Below, piece after piece: positions 1-8,214 of a stretch of DNA of 64,000 nucleotides; within the stretch, counting starts at the first letter, position 1; every line of letters begins with the position of its first letter. The DNA lies in contig NZ_AP028032.1 of the NCBI RefSeq assembly GCF_030296935.1, forward strand, positions 3,348,001 through 3,412,000, in the 5' to 3' direction. The DNA is from Coprobacter fastidiosus. Its GTDB lineage: Bacteria; Bacteroidota; Bacteroidia; Bacteroidales; Coprobacteraceae. A model generated the notes under the pieces. That model was not told the origin of the DNA, did no database searches, and saw only the letters and a list, made by a program, of their open reading frames with translations. A program made the translations under genes and the position numbers.

Positions 1-647
1 TGTTTCCCGAAAACGATCCGATTTCGTTCGATAATCTTGATTTTGTCTGTTTGTACGATAAAAGATCGATGTACACGGATGAAACGATCTGAAGGGAGAA
101 CATCTTCCAGCGATTTTAAACTCATTAAAGAGAGAATAGGGTGAGGTTCGTTCTCGACATAGATTTTTACATAGTCCTTGAGGCCTTCCACGTATAAAAT
201 TTTATCTAATTCTATTTGTACCAGCTTATAGTCTGTTTTAATGAATATTGATTTTAATTCTTCTTTTTTCCGAGCGGTGTTATCCGTAAGTTCATACCAT
301 TGGCAAGCTTTCTCACAAGCATTCAGAAAATCAGGGTAAGCAATAGGTTTTAAAAGGTAATCCAGAGCATTTACCCGGTAACTGTCTACGGCATATTGTT
401 CGAAAGCTGTGGTGAAAATAATCCGGCATCTGTCCCCGATGATTTTTGAAAATTCGAGACCGTTCAATTCAGGCATTTGTATATCCAGAAAAAGTAAGTC
501 AACCGGTCTTTCCGATAGATCGGCCAATGCGGTAACAGCATTAGTACAAGAACCTTGCAGGCGTAAAAATGGAGTCTTATCGACATACGATTCTAATAGT
601 CGTATAGCCAGAGGTTCGTCATCGATTATGTAACAGTTCAGTATCAT
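1..647 (-). CDS. LytTR-family response regulator (3' end outside window)
   Basis: DNA-binding response regulator of the LytR/AlgR type. The start ATG at 647 overlaps the stop of the upstream kinase gene (ATGA), so the two are probably translationally coupled. The translation opens MILNCYIIDDEP, with the acidic pair of a receiver domain, and has a phospho-acceptor context FLDIQMPELNG at about residue 55. The far end reads ...ERNRIVFGK, typical of the middle of a LytTR DNA-binding domain. About 215 residues are visible; the family is usually 235-250, so roughly the last 20-30 are missing at the window edge. It is the last visible gene of the efflux operon that begins at 6392 and presumably controls it. 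The receiver-LytTR assignment is strong; the target is inferred from position and from the 21-bp phased repeats at 6469-6500. Confidence 0.93.
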   Translation of the reverse strand, partial: MILNCYIIDDEPLAIRLLESYVDKTPFLRLQGSCTNAVTALADLSERPVDLLFLDIQMPELNGLEFSKIIGDRCRIIFTTAFEQYAVDSYRVNALDYLLKPIAYPDFLNACEKACQWYELTDNTARKKEELKSIFIKTDYKLVQIELDKILYVEGLKDYVKIYVENEPHPILSLMSLKSLEDVLPSDRFIRVHRSFIVQTDKIKIIERNRIVFGK

Positions 648-1720
648 TCTTCTTCAGTATGGGTGAATAATATCAATGCAGAAATATATTTGTCATCTGT
701 CTGTTCAATATTCAGAAGATAACGTCCCGGATAGAGTAGTTCCAATCTTTTACGCAAATTGTCGAGTCCTATTCCCGAGCCGCTTTTATCGGTTTCGTTT
801 TTGGGAAAGTAACTGTTCTCGATCGTACAGACGATGCGTTGGTCGCTGTATTCGCTTATGTTGATATGTATGAAAGATGGTTGGGAGTTGCTGACTCCGT
901 GTTTGAAAGCATTCTCGATCAGGGAGATAAACAAAAGAGGTGCGATCAACGTTCCCGAACTTGCCGATTGGGGCAAAGAAATTTTTATTTCAGTATTGTC
1001 GGTCAGTCTCAAACGCATCAATTCTACGTAATTACGCACAAATTCCATTTCTTTTTGGAGCGGTACGAATTCGGGGCTGTTGTCATATAATACGTAACGG
1101 AGTAATTTACTTAAATCCATAATCGCCTGTTGCGCCTTTTCCGGAGATAAAGCGATCAGAGAATAAATATTATTCAGGGTATTAAATAAGAAATGAGGAT
1201 TGAGCTGATTCCTTAAATTTTTTAATTCTGCTTCAGTACGGCTTTTTTCGAGTTCTCTGATTTCATTTTCGGATTGTATCCAGCGGTTGGTCATTTTTAT
1301 GGCGACACTCATTCCGGTTGCTAAAATTAACGGAATTATGTCCCGAGTAAGGAAAAATAATATACCGTCAAATTTTCTTACCTGAAAGTGTTTAGGAGGA
1401 TTTGGAGGCATTGCTCCCGGAATATGCAGTTCGTGCCAGAAGTGCAGGCATAAGGTTACGAATGCAATGAGTACGATATTTGAAAGCAGATATTCCCGTG
1501 TTTGTTTTCTGAATAAAAATTTATCGATCAGATAGCAATAGTTGAAATAAAAAATGATCATCAATGATACCGGTGCGGAGATAAATCGCAGATAACGATC
1601 TATGTAATCGGCGGTCGAGTTCCTTTCGAAAAAAAATAAAGGAATCCCGAATACGATACCCCATCCGAGAAGGTGTATGATTAATTGCAAAGATTTTTTT
1701 TTAGGTGTGTCCGGCATCAT
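644..1720 (-). CDS. LytS/YehU-type sensor histidine kinase
   Basis: Membrane histidine kinase of the His_kinase (PF06580) class, 358 residues. About four hydrophobic segments lie in the first 145 residues with no recognisable extracellular sensor domain. They are followed by a short coiled segment and the H-box LNPHFLFNTLNN, with the phospho-accepting His at residue 176. A C-terminal ATPase region carries an N-box (LIENAFKHG) and a G-box (GSGIGLDNLRKRL). It sits between the MacB-like permease and the LytTR regulator in one operon; its stop overlaps the regulator start. By family knowledge it phosphorylates the adjacent regulator. The signal is unknown; a link to substrates of the neighbouring efflux pump is inferred. 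Very similar in layout to the kinase at 61371-62438. Confidence 0.93.
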   Translation of the reverse strand: MMPDTPKKKSLQLIIHLLGWGIVFGIPLFFFERNSTADYIDRYLRFISAPVSLMIIFYFNYCYLIDKFLFRKQTREYLLSNIVLIAFVTLCLHFWHELHIPGAMPPNPPKHFQVRKFDGILFFLTRDIIPLILATGMSVAIKMTNRWIQSENEIRELEKSRTEAELKNLRNQLNPHFLFNTLNNIYSLIALSPEKAQQAIMDLSKLLRYVLYDNSPEFVPLQKEMEFVRNYVELMRLRLTDNTEIKISLPQSASSGTLIAPLLFISLIENAFKHGVSNSQPSFIHINISEYSDQRIVCTIENSYFPKNETDKSGSGIGLDNLRKRLELLYPGRYLLNIEQTDDKYISALILFTHTEEE

Positions 1721-1758
1721 TTTATGATTATATTACAAATATAAGAAATTATTTGATT

Positions 1759-2979
1759 TTATTCGTATCGTATAGCATCTATCGGATCGAGGTTAGATGC
1801 TTTTTGCGCCGGATACCATCCGAAAAATACTCCGGTTATAGTACATACGGCAAAAGAGAGCAGTACACTCCAGCTTTGTATGTATATAGGCCAGTGTGCA
1901 ATATTTTTTACGGCAAAAGATGCTCCGATACCGATCAATATTCCGATAATACCTCCTGTAATACTGATTAAGATAGCTTCGATCAAAAACTGGCTTAGGA
2001 TATCGATGCCTCTTGCTCCGACACTCATACGCAAACCTATTTCACGTGTACGTTCGGTGACCGATACATACATGATGTTCATAATTCCTATACCGCCTAC
2101 AACTAAAGATATTCCGGCGATACATGCAAGAAGTGTCGTCATCAAATCGGTCGTAGTATTCAGCATTGTACTCAATTCCTGTTGAGACCGGATAGTAAAG
2201 TCGTCGTCATCGGACTCTTTCAGTTTATGATTTTTTCTTAAAATCGCAGTAATTTCTTCTGTTGCATTATCAGTCATGTCTTCTGTGAGGGCCGAAGCGA
2301 AGATTCCTTGCAGATAAGTAACTGCGAGTAATCTTTTCATGACAGTCGTATAAGGGGCAAGTACGACATCGTCTTGGTCCATCCCCATACTGTTATACCC
2401 TTTAGATTTTAGAACACCGACTACTTTGAACGGGATTTTGTTAAAACGGATTACTTTCCCGATAGGATCGCTTCCGTCGGGGAAGAGGTTATCGACTATT
2501 GTTTTTCCGATCACGCAGACTTTGGCGGAGCTTTGTATGTCAGCGTTTGTGAACATCGTTCCGTTTTCTATGGAGAGTTGCCGTATTTCGAGATATTCGG
2601 GGCTGACTCCGGTTACGGATGATGGATAATTGTTTGCTCCGTTTATCAATTGACCGGAAGATGATACGTTCGGACTGACAGCCGACAAAAAATTTGTTTC
2701 ATCTTGTAAAGATTTGAAATCATCCAGTTTCAGAGTCTGCATGGCTGAAGGATCTTGACGTACACCGCCCCGCATTTCTGCACCGGGATGTATCATGATC
2801 ATGTTAGACCCCATTTCTGCGATCTGAGTTTGAATACTTTTTTTTGATCCTTGTCCTATGGCGAGCATCGTGATAACCGATGCAACACCGATAATGATTC
2901 CCAACATGGTAAGGAAAGCCCGCAGTTTGTTGTTTGCAAGCGCACGCAAGGCTATTTTTAATAGATTGGTTACGTTCAT
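1759..2979 (-). CDS. MacB-type ABC transporter permease
   Basis: Inner-membrane permease of the MacB/FtsX family, 406 residues. The N-terminal segment (about residues 20-43, LTMLGIIIGVASVITMLAIG) is the first membrane helix. A periplasmic MacB_PCD-type domain follows (about 45-275), then three helices near the C-terminus in an FtsX domain containing ERTREIGLRMSVGAR. Unlike E. coli MacB, the ATPase is a separate gene immediately upstream (gap 11 nt). With the adaptor at 3775 and TolC at 5034 it should form a tripartite pump of the MacAB-TolC type. Substrate not predictable; macrolides, peptides or lipid-like molecules are all known for the family. Confidence 0.93.
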   Translation of the reverse strand: MNVTNLLKIALRALANNKLRAFLTMLGIIIGVASVITMLAIGQGSKKSIQTQIAEMGSNMIMIHPGAEMRGGVRQDPSAMQTLKLDDFKSLQDETNFLSAVSPNVSSSGQLINGANNYPSSVTGVSPEYLEIRQLSIENGTMFTNADIQSSAKVCVIGKTIVDNLFPDGSDPIGKVIRFNKIPFKVVGVLKSKGYNSMGMDQDDVVLAPYTTVMKRLLAVTYLQGIFASALTEDMTDNATEEITAILRKNHKLKESDDDDFTIRSQQELSTMLNTTTDLMTTLLACIAGISLVVGGIGIMNIMYVSVTERTREIGLRMSVGARGIDILSQFLIEAILISITGGIIGILIGIGASFAVKNIAHWPIYIQSWSVLLSFAVCTITGVFFGWYPAQKASNLDPIDAIRYE

Positions 2980-2990
2980 TGTTTTACGTT

Positions 2991-3737
2991 TTATTCGTCA
3001 TCTTCGGGTTTAGGCATAGCCGCTAACGCTTCTGCTGCCGACATGATATTTTTATTTATAGAGTCTTCTATGACTTTACCGTCCCGTAATCGGATATTCC
3101 GGCTACTGTATTGTATTAAATCCGGATTGTGAGTAACGAAAATAATCGTACGCCCTTCGGCATGCAATTGCTGGAAGAGTACGAGAATCTCGAAAGATGT
3201 TCTCGAATCAAGGTTTCCGGTTGCTTCATCGGCAAGAATTACGGCCGGATTATTTACCAATGCACGTGCGATAGCCACACGTTGCATTTGGCCTCCGGAC
3301 ATTTGGTTCGATTTGTGTTCCAGGCGGTTTCCCAATCCAACATCTTGTAAAGCTTTTATCGCTCTTTTTTTTCTTTCTGCACTATTGATGTCAGGATTAT
3401 ACATCAGCGGGAGCTCTACATTCTCTACGGCTGTTGTTTTGGGTAAAAGATTGTAATTCTGGAATACGAAGCCGATTTTTCTGTTTCTTAATATTGCACG
3501 TGCCGATTTGCTCATCGTGCGCACGGATATGCCATCCAGAAAATATTCACCGCTTGTTGGAGTATCGAGACACCCTAATGTATTGAGCAGTGTTGATTTA
3601 CCAGATCCGGATGTTCCCATAATCGTTACGAATTCACCTTCATAAATCGTAAACGATATACCCCGAAGAGCGTGGACGATTTCATCTCCGACTTGGAAAT
3701 TTCTTCTTATATTTTGTAATTCGATTACTTTTTTCAT
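2991..3737 (-). CDS. ABC transporter ATP-binding protein (MacB/LolD-like)
   Basis: Cytoplasmic ATPase subunit, 248 residues. Walker [10 protein letters not shown] at about 41-49, Q-loop in FQNYNLLP, signature [15 protein letters not shown], Walker B VILADEAT, and H-loop FVTHNP are all intact. The sequence is typical of the MacB/LolD branch that drives mechanotransmission across the periplasm rather than import. It lies between the adaptor and permease genes. A short acidic C-terminal tail (PKPEDDE) follows the fold. Confident as to family; the exact exported substrate is unknown. Confidence 0.94.
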   Translation of the reverse strand: MKKVIELQNIRRNFQVGDEIVHALRGISFTIYEGEFVTIMGTSGSGKSTLLNTLGCLDTPTSGEYFLDGISVRTMSKSARAILRNRKIGFVFQNYNLLPKTTAVENVELPLMYNPDINSAERKKRAIKALQDVGLGNRLEHKSNQMSGGQMQRVAIARALVNNPAVILADEATGNLDSRTSFEILVLFQQLHAEGRTIIFVTHNPDLIQYSSRNIRLRDGKVIEDSINKNIMSAAEALAAMPKPEDDE

Positions 3738-3774
3738 AATAAATAGTTATCCGTTCCTTTTTATTGTCGGTGAA

Positions 3775-4998
3775 TTATTTTTTATCTTTTTTATTTCTTC
3801 CCGGAGGGCCAGGCATGAATGGATTTTGTTCTTTAGATTCCCCTATAAAAATTTCAGGATTAGTTTGTTGTCCTATCGTTGCTTCTGTAACGATTTCCAT
3901 TCCTTCCGTAACGCCGTCGAGAATCTCTGTGTATATGTCATTCGTAATACCGATCTTTACAGGGTGGGCGGTAAAGGTGTTTCCTTCGAGTGTCCATATT
4001 TTATGTTCTGCCTTACAATCGATGATTTTATTGTCTGGATTGATCAACGGAGCTTCCGGAGTAAATCGAAGAGCTTTTGCCGGAACACTAAGTACATCTT
4101 TTTTATCGAGGATATAGATTGTTACGTTTGCTGTTAATCTAGGTTTTAGTTTGTATTCCGGATTTTGGGCTGAAATAACTACTTCATAAGTAACGACGGT
4201 CGATGTAGAAGAGGTGCTGCTACTGTTTGAACTGCTCTCATCTCCCAAGCGTATTTGCATAACTTTTCCTTCGAATGTATCATTGGGATATGCATCTACG
4301 GTAAAACTTACTCGTTGACCTTCTTCAACACCGCCTATATCTGCCTCATCGACATCTGCAACTACTTGCATTTGGGTCAGGTCTGCAGCGATCGTGAAGA
4401 GGGTAGGAGTTTCGAATCCGGCGGCTACGGTTTGACCTTCTTCAACATCACGGCTTATTACGACACCGTCGATAGGTGATGTGATGGTTGCATAGGCAAG
4501 ATTTCGTTTTGCTTTTGCCAGCTCTGCTTTTTGACTTTGATAAGTACTTTTTGCTTTTTCATAGTTATAGACAGCCTCTTCATATTCGGTATCACTGATC
4601 AGATTCTTGTCATATAAAGTTTTGCTACGGGCATATTTCTTCTGTTGATATTCATATTCAGCTTTACTTCCGTCATAAGCCGCTTGTTTAGAGTCGAGTT
4701 CGCTTTGCAAAGTAACTTTGTCCATTTCGGCGATTAGTTGCCCTTTGGTTACTGTTGAGTTATAATCTGCATATAACTTATCGATGATTCCGGATACTTG
4801 AGTACCGACTTCTACCTTGGTAACGGGCTCTATACTTCCCGTTGCTGTTACCGAGTTCGATATGTCTCGTTTTGTTACAATTGCCGTATCGAATGTTATT
4901 TCGTTCTTTTTGGATGGGTTACTTAACATCCATATAACTATTCCTATGATCGCTATGATTATGACAATAAGGACGGTTTTCTTTTTTGTTATTTTCAT
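3775..4998 (-). CDS. MacA-like periplasmic adaptor (HlyD/RND-type membrane fusion protein)
   Basis: Periplasmic adaptor, 407 residues, with an N-terminal membrane anchor (about 8-26, VLIVIIIAIIGIVIWML). The biotinyl-lipoyl half motifs are visible (VEVGTQVSGIIDKL near 62 and ITSPIDGVVISRD near 170). An alpha-helical hairpin rich in Lys, Glu, Tyr and Ala (about 95-160) should contact TolC, and a beta-barrel and membrane-proximal region follow. A Ser/Thr-rich loop (SSSNSSSTSSTSTV, about 257-270) interrupts the barrel. The C-terminus is basic. It is the second gene of the efflux operon and bridges the TolC product and the MacB permease. Confidence 0.93.
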   Translation of the reverse strand: MKITKKKTVLIVIIIAIIGIVIWMLSNPSKKNEITFDTAIVTKRDISNSVTATGSIEPVTKVEVGTQVSGIIDKLYADYNSTVTKGQLIAEMDKVTLQSELDSKQAAYDGSKAEYEYQQKKYARSKTLYDKNLISDTEYEEAVYNYEKAKSTYQSQKAELAKAKRNLAYATITSPIDGVVISRDVEEGQTVAAGFETPTLFTIAADLTQMQVVADVDEADIGGVEEGQRVSFTVDAYPNDTFEGKVMQIRLGDESSSNSSSTSSTSTVVTYEVVISAQNPEYKLKPRLTANVTIYILDKKDVLSVPAKALRFTPEAPLINPDNKIIDCKAEHKIWTLEGNTFTAHPVKIGITNDIYTEILDGVTEGMEIVTEATIGQQTNPEIFIGESKEQNPFMPGPPGRNKKDKK

Positions 4999-5033
4999 TG
5001 TATATGTCTATTTAATTTTTTATTCGTTTTTAT

Positions 5034-6392
5034 TTAAAGAGTTATTTCTTTGCCTTGGTAGAATCTTAATAACTGAGCATTTAGAATAGCCATATATTTG
5101 GCTTGTAACATTTCTTGCTGTGCTGAAAGAAAATTATTTTTTTCAGTGAGCAATTCTACCGTATTCTTCATTCCTAAATTGAATTGTTCTTGTGCCAGAT
5201 TGTAACTGGTTTTTGATGCTTTTACTTGTTCTATGGCGGCTGCATATTGAGCTTGAGATGAAGTTGCGTCCAGGTAAATATCTTCTATTGTTTTTTGAAG
5301 TTCTTTTTGAGCGTTAAGGTATTCCAATTCAGCTTCAGAAATTTGTAATTTAGCTTTTTCTACCGCCGATTTATTTTCTCTGTTACTGAAGATCGGTATG
5401 CTTAGAGTGAGTCCGATACTTTCGTTCAATTTATTTTTCATTTGTTGTCCGAAATTAGAATCACTGCCAGAAATATGGCCCGTACCGACACTTGCTGACA
5501 AATCTAAAGTGGGATAGTATCCGGCTTTGGCATTTTTGTGTTCCAGTTTGGCAATATCTATTCCGAGTTTTCCGCTTTGTATGCTGGGAATAAAATTTAA
5601 AGCCGATTGGTAAACTTCCTCTTTTCCGGGTAATGGTGTCAGGACGTCATGTGCTTCGAGAATCGGAGTAGAAATACTCAGAGTTTCTGTCATATCCATT
5701 TCCAGAAGTTGTTTTAACGTCTGTATGTTGCTTTCCAGAGTCGTTTGTGAAAGTACGAGTTGGTATTTATCCGAGCTGTATTGTGATTCTAATTGGGCAT
5801 AGTCGCTTTGAGAAATAGAACCGGCTTCCAATAGAGCCTTTCCACGTTCGCATTGTAGTTTTGAAAGAGCTACGGTTTCTTCATTGATTTTTACAGACTC
5901 TTGTGCATATAGTATTTGTAAAAAACTTTCGGTAATAGAAGTTTCGATATTATCGATTTCTTCTTCTACCGAATATTGTTGTACTTGTTCTTGTAGTTTG
6001 GAAGACTTGATGTTATTTCGCAATTTTCCTCCATTATACAAGGTCATCGATGATCGAAGAGAATAGTTTCCGGTGTATGAGTTTTTGCTACTGCCTTTAC
6101 TCCCGGTAACTACGTAATTATCTAAACTGTTACCTTCGGGAAAAGGTGTATTTATATACTGTTGAGTTGACCCGAATGAAAGAGACGGGAACAATTTGGC
6201 TCGGGCAGATTTGCTGTCTACCTGGCTGCTTTCTAATGCGATTTTACTTTTTTTGAGTTGAATGTTTTGTGTCAGTGCATAGTCTATGCAGTTTTTTAAA
6301 GTCCACTCTTGAGGTTTTTCTTGAGCAGATAATAACCGTAATCCTCCTGTACAGAAACAAAACACGAAAATTCCGATACGATAATAATTCAT
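5034..6392 (-). CDS. TolC-family outer membrane efflux protein
   Basis: Outer-membrane channel of a tripartite exporter, 452 residues. It has a signal peptide ending near residue 24 (GGLRLLSAQ), then WTLKNCIDYALTQN, the classic first helix of outer membrane efflux proteins. Two homologous helical repeats follow, the second ending with YNLAQEQFNLGMKNTVELLTEKN. It is first in the operon and lies directly downstream of a Bacteroidetes-type promoter (6416-6446) and the paired repeats at 6469-6500. Length and composition fit TolC-type proteins without a lipid anchor. Confidence 0.94.
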   Translation of the reverse strand: MNYYRIGIFVFCFCTGGLRLLSAQEKPQEWTLKNCIDYALTQNIQLKKSKIALESSQVDSKSARAKLFPSLSFGSTQQYINTPFPEGNSLDNYVVTGSKGSSKNSYTGNYSLRSSMTLYNGGKLRNNIKSSKLQEQVQQYSVEEEIDNIETSITESFLQILYAQESVKINEETVALSKLQCERGKALLEAGSISQSDYAQLESQYSSDKYQLVLSQTTLESNIQTLKQLLEMDMTETLSISTPILEAHDVLTPLPGKEEVYQSALNFIPSIQSGKLGIDIAKLEHKNAKAGYYPTLDLSASVGTGHISGSDSNFGQQMKNKLNESIGLTLSIPIFSNRENKSAVEKAKLQISEAELEYLNAQKELQKTIEDIYLDATSSQAQYAAAIEQVKASKTSYNLAQEQFNLGMKNTVELLTEKNNFLSAQQEMLQAKYMAILNAQLLRFYQGKEITL

Positions 6393-6415
6393 AAGTCTTT
6401 CTTTTTGTGTTTATA

Positions 6416-6446
6416 CAAAGTTAAATATGGCTCTTTTCTCAGCCAA
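6416..6446 (-). promoter_or_regulatory. Promoter of the ABC efflux/LytSR operon
   Basis: On the minus strand TAACTTTG (6423-6416) fits the Bacteroidetes -7 consensus TAnnTTTG, with TTG (6446-6444) 20 bp upstream as the -33 element. The expected transcript starts about 20 nt before the TolC start codon. Confidence 0.65.
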
Positions 6447-6468
6447 TCGAAATATAGAAAGGGTAGCT

Positions 6469-6500
6469 TTTCACCGACAAATCTTCTTTTTTTACAGATA
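6469..6500 (-). promoter_or_regulatory. Candidate LytTR operator: two imperfect direct repeats 21 bp apart
   Basis: On the minus strand TATCTGTAAAA (6500-6490) and TGTCGGTGAAA (6479-6469) share TnTCnGTnAAA and are spaced exactly 21 bp start to start, two helical turns. They lie upstream of the -33 element of the efflux promoter and face the gene. LytTR regulators are known to bind direct repeats with this period. The operon encodes such a regulator. The match is imperfect (8 of 11 positions), so the call is tentative. Confidence 0.45.
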
Positions 6501-6588
6501 AAGCAAAAAATTGAAGTAAATAGGTTTAACTTTATTGATAAATAGGCATCCAATAGATAGAATTAATTAAAAATTTAGATTTTGTTTT

Positions 6589-7140
6589 ATGGTTGGAGAT
6601 ACAGAGCAGGATATAATAATGAAGTTGCGTGACCCGAAAATGTGTAATGCAGGGTTTGAACAACTGGTCTTGATGTATCGTGAATCTCTGTATTGGCACA
6701 TACGGCGTTTGGTTGTATCGAATGAGGATGCGGAGGATATTTTGCAGGAATCATTGATAAAGGCATACCGGTCTTTAGATGAATTTAGAGGTGAAAGTCG
6801 TTTATTTACTTGGCTCTATCGGATTGCGACAAATGAAAGTTTGCAATTTTTACGCCGTAAGAAGTTATCTTTTACACCGTATGAAGAGGTCAGTGATATG
6901 CTGATACGAACGCTTTATGCCGAAAATAATACAGATGCAGATGAATTATTATTGAGATTTCAAGAGGCGATTTTGCGTTTGCCTGAAAAACAACGGGTTG
7001 TTTTTAATTTGAGATATTATGATGAACTGAGCTATGAAGAGATAAGTCGTATTACAGGACAATCGGTGGCAACATTGAAAACCGGCTACCATTACGCTGT
7101 GGAAAAAGTAAAAAAATATATGGTAAATAGTCAGATATGA
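6589..7140 (+). CDS. ECF-type RNA polymerase sigma factor
   Basis: Extracytoplasmic-function sigma-70 factor, 183 residues. Region 2 contains EDILQESLIKAYRSL (core binding) and FTWLYRIATNESL (-10 recognition). Region 4 (about 125-180) holds LPEKQRVVFNLRYYDELSYE, followed by a helix-turn-helix. The stop overlaps the next start (ATGA at 7137-7140), coupling it to a membrane protein likely to be its antisigma partner. The third gene is a periplasmic Spy-like protein. The set resembles envelope-stress or metal-sensing sigma cassettes. No clear Bacteroidetes housekeeping promoter is visible just upstream, which would fit autoregulation by an alternative sigma, but this is inference. Confidence 0.93.
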   Translation: MVGDTEQDIIMKLRDPKMCNAGFEQLVLMYRESLYWHIRRLVVSNEDAEDILQESLIKAYRSLDEFRGESRLFTWLYRIATNESLQFLRRKKLSFTPYEEVSDMLIRTLYAENNTDADELLLRFQEAILRLPEKQRVVFNLRYYDELSYEEISRITGQSVATLKTGYHYAVEKVKKYMVNSQI

Positions 7141-7649
7141 AAGATAAAGATTTTGATTTTGATCGGGTTGGTAAGCGTTTACCTTATCGGGTAGATGAAG
7201 AGGCTTTACAGAGAGTTACTCGTAATGTCCTCGACGAGACTTGCAGACAAGAAAAAATTTCTCGAAAGTCAGGTGTTCGCAGGAACTATTTCTTCTACAT
7301 GTTGGGGAGTGTTGCTGCAATTTTATTATTGTTGGTTTACATAGGAGTCGGACATAAGAAAGAAGTTCAGGATCGATTAAAGATGGCAGAAGTTTCTGCT
7401 GGTGATTCGTTGAGAGAATTTTATTCTGTTTCAGACCAGAATGCCGGGAGTATTTTTAATGATGCTTTTCAAAGAGACTCGAGCTTGGAGATTGCGTTGT
7501 GGGAAGAAACCTTAGCGGAAGATTTTAAATATTCGCAAACAGGAAAGGATATGCCGATGGATGAGTTGATCGATGAATTAAGCGATGAAGATTTGATGTT
7601 CCTTACGGAGATTACAGGTGGGACGATTGTCGATCAATGGTATAATTAA
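7137..7649 (+). CDS. Membrane-anchored protein, putative antisigma factor
   Basis: 170 residues, no family recognised with certainty. An N-terminal cytoplasmic segment of about 48 residues (rich in charged residues, VGKRLPYRVDEEALQRVT) precedes one membrane helix (about 50-67, YFFYMLGSVAAILLLLVYIG). A 100-residue, strongly acidic periplasmic part ends LTEITGGTIVDQWYN. The single-span layout and translational coupling to an ECF sigma gene suggest an antisigma factor, but no zinc-finger HxxxCxxC is present. Acts at the inner membrane. Alternative: a structural envelope protein merely co-expressed. Confidence 0.7.
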   Translation: MKDKDFDFDRVGKRLPYRVDEEALQRVTRNVLDETCRQEKISRKSGVRRNYFFYMLGSVAAILLLLVYIGVGHKKEVQDRLKMAEVSAGDSLREFYSVSDQNAGSIFNDAFQRDSSLEIALWEETLAEDFKYSQTGKDMPMDELIDELSDEDLMFLTEITGGTIVDQWYN

Positions 7650-7669
7650 TTTATTAGTTGAGATTAAAT

Positions 7670-8137
7670 ATGATAGTTATGAATAGAATATTAATGTTAT
7701 TGTTTATGTGTATGCCGGTCATGTTATGGGCACAGAGACTTCCTGTTCATGAAAAACAAAAAGAGTTGCAAGAGAGAATGGTTGAAGTTTCTTTATCGGA
7801 AATACAGGAACGTTTGAGTCTTACAGAAATGCAGATATCGCAACTTCGTCCTGTATATAAGCAGTATCAAAAAAAGGTTGCCCGTTTGAATATGCAGAAT
7901 CATAAATTGTTTAATCGAATGAATGCCGATACGTTGTCTGACGAACAAGCTAAGACGATACTTCGGGAATATCTTGACAGGGAGCGTAAATTGTATGCCT
8001 TAAACAAGCAGTATATGGACAATTTATTGGAAATTTTGTCTCCTCAACAAGTTATAAAATTGTATCAATCCGATTCGGATATTAAAAGAAAAATAAGAAT
8101 GGAATATTTACGTCGGACAGGCAAACCGAAAAGATGA
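7670..8137 (+). CDS. Spy/CpxP-like periplasmic helical protein
   Basis: About 155 residues with a signal peptide (MNRILMLLFMCMPVMLWAQ from the internal ATG at 7679). The mature part is almost entirely charged helix: LSLTEMQISQLRPVYKQY resembles the LTxxQ repeats of Spy, CpxP and ZraP-like proteins, and a second helix pair ends with LLEILSPQQVIKLYQ. ATGs at 7670 and 7679 are both plausible; the latter starts exactly at the signal peptide. An upstream TTG at 7658 is unlikely. By analogy with CnrX or ZraP it could be the periplasmic sensor or chaperone for the sigma factor two genes upstream. Confidence 0.75.
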   Translation: MIVMNRILMLLFMCMPVMLWAQRLPVHEKQKELQERMVEVSLSEIQERLSLTEMQISQLRPVYKQYQKKVARLNMQNHKLFNRMNADTLSDEQAKTILREYLDRERKLYALNKQYMDNLLEILSPQQVIKLYQSDSDIKRKIRMEYLRRTGKPKR

Positions 8138-8179
8138 ATTATTGCTAAGTTTTAGAAATGAAAAGTGGTGTGACTAAAA

Positions 8180-8212
8180 ATGAAGCCCGGAATTTTCCGG
8201 GCTTCATTTTTT
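8180..8212. terminator. Bidirectional intrinsic terminator
   Basis: Perfect 13-bp stem (8180-8192 with 8195-8207), arm ATGAAGCCCGGAA and loop TT. It is flanked by T-rich sequence on the plus side and A-rich sequence before it, so it can terminate both the sigma operon (plus) and the transporter gene that ends at 8215 (minus). Confidence 0.85.
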
Positions 8213-8214
8213 AT

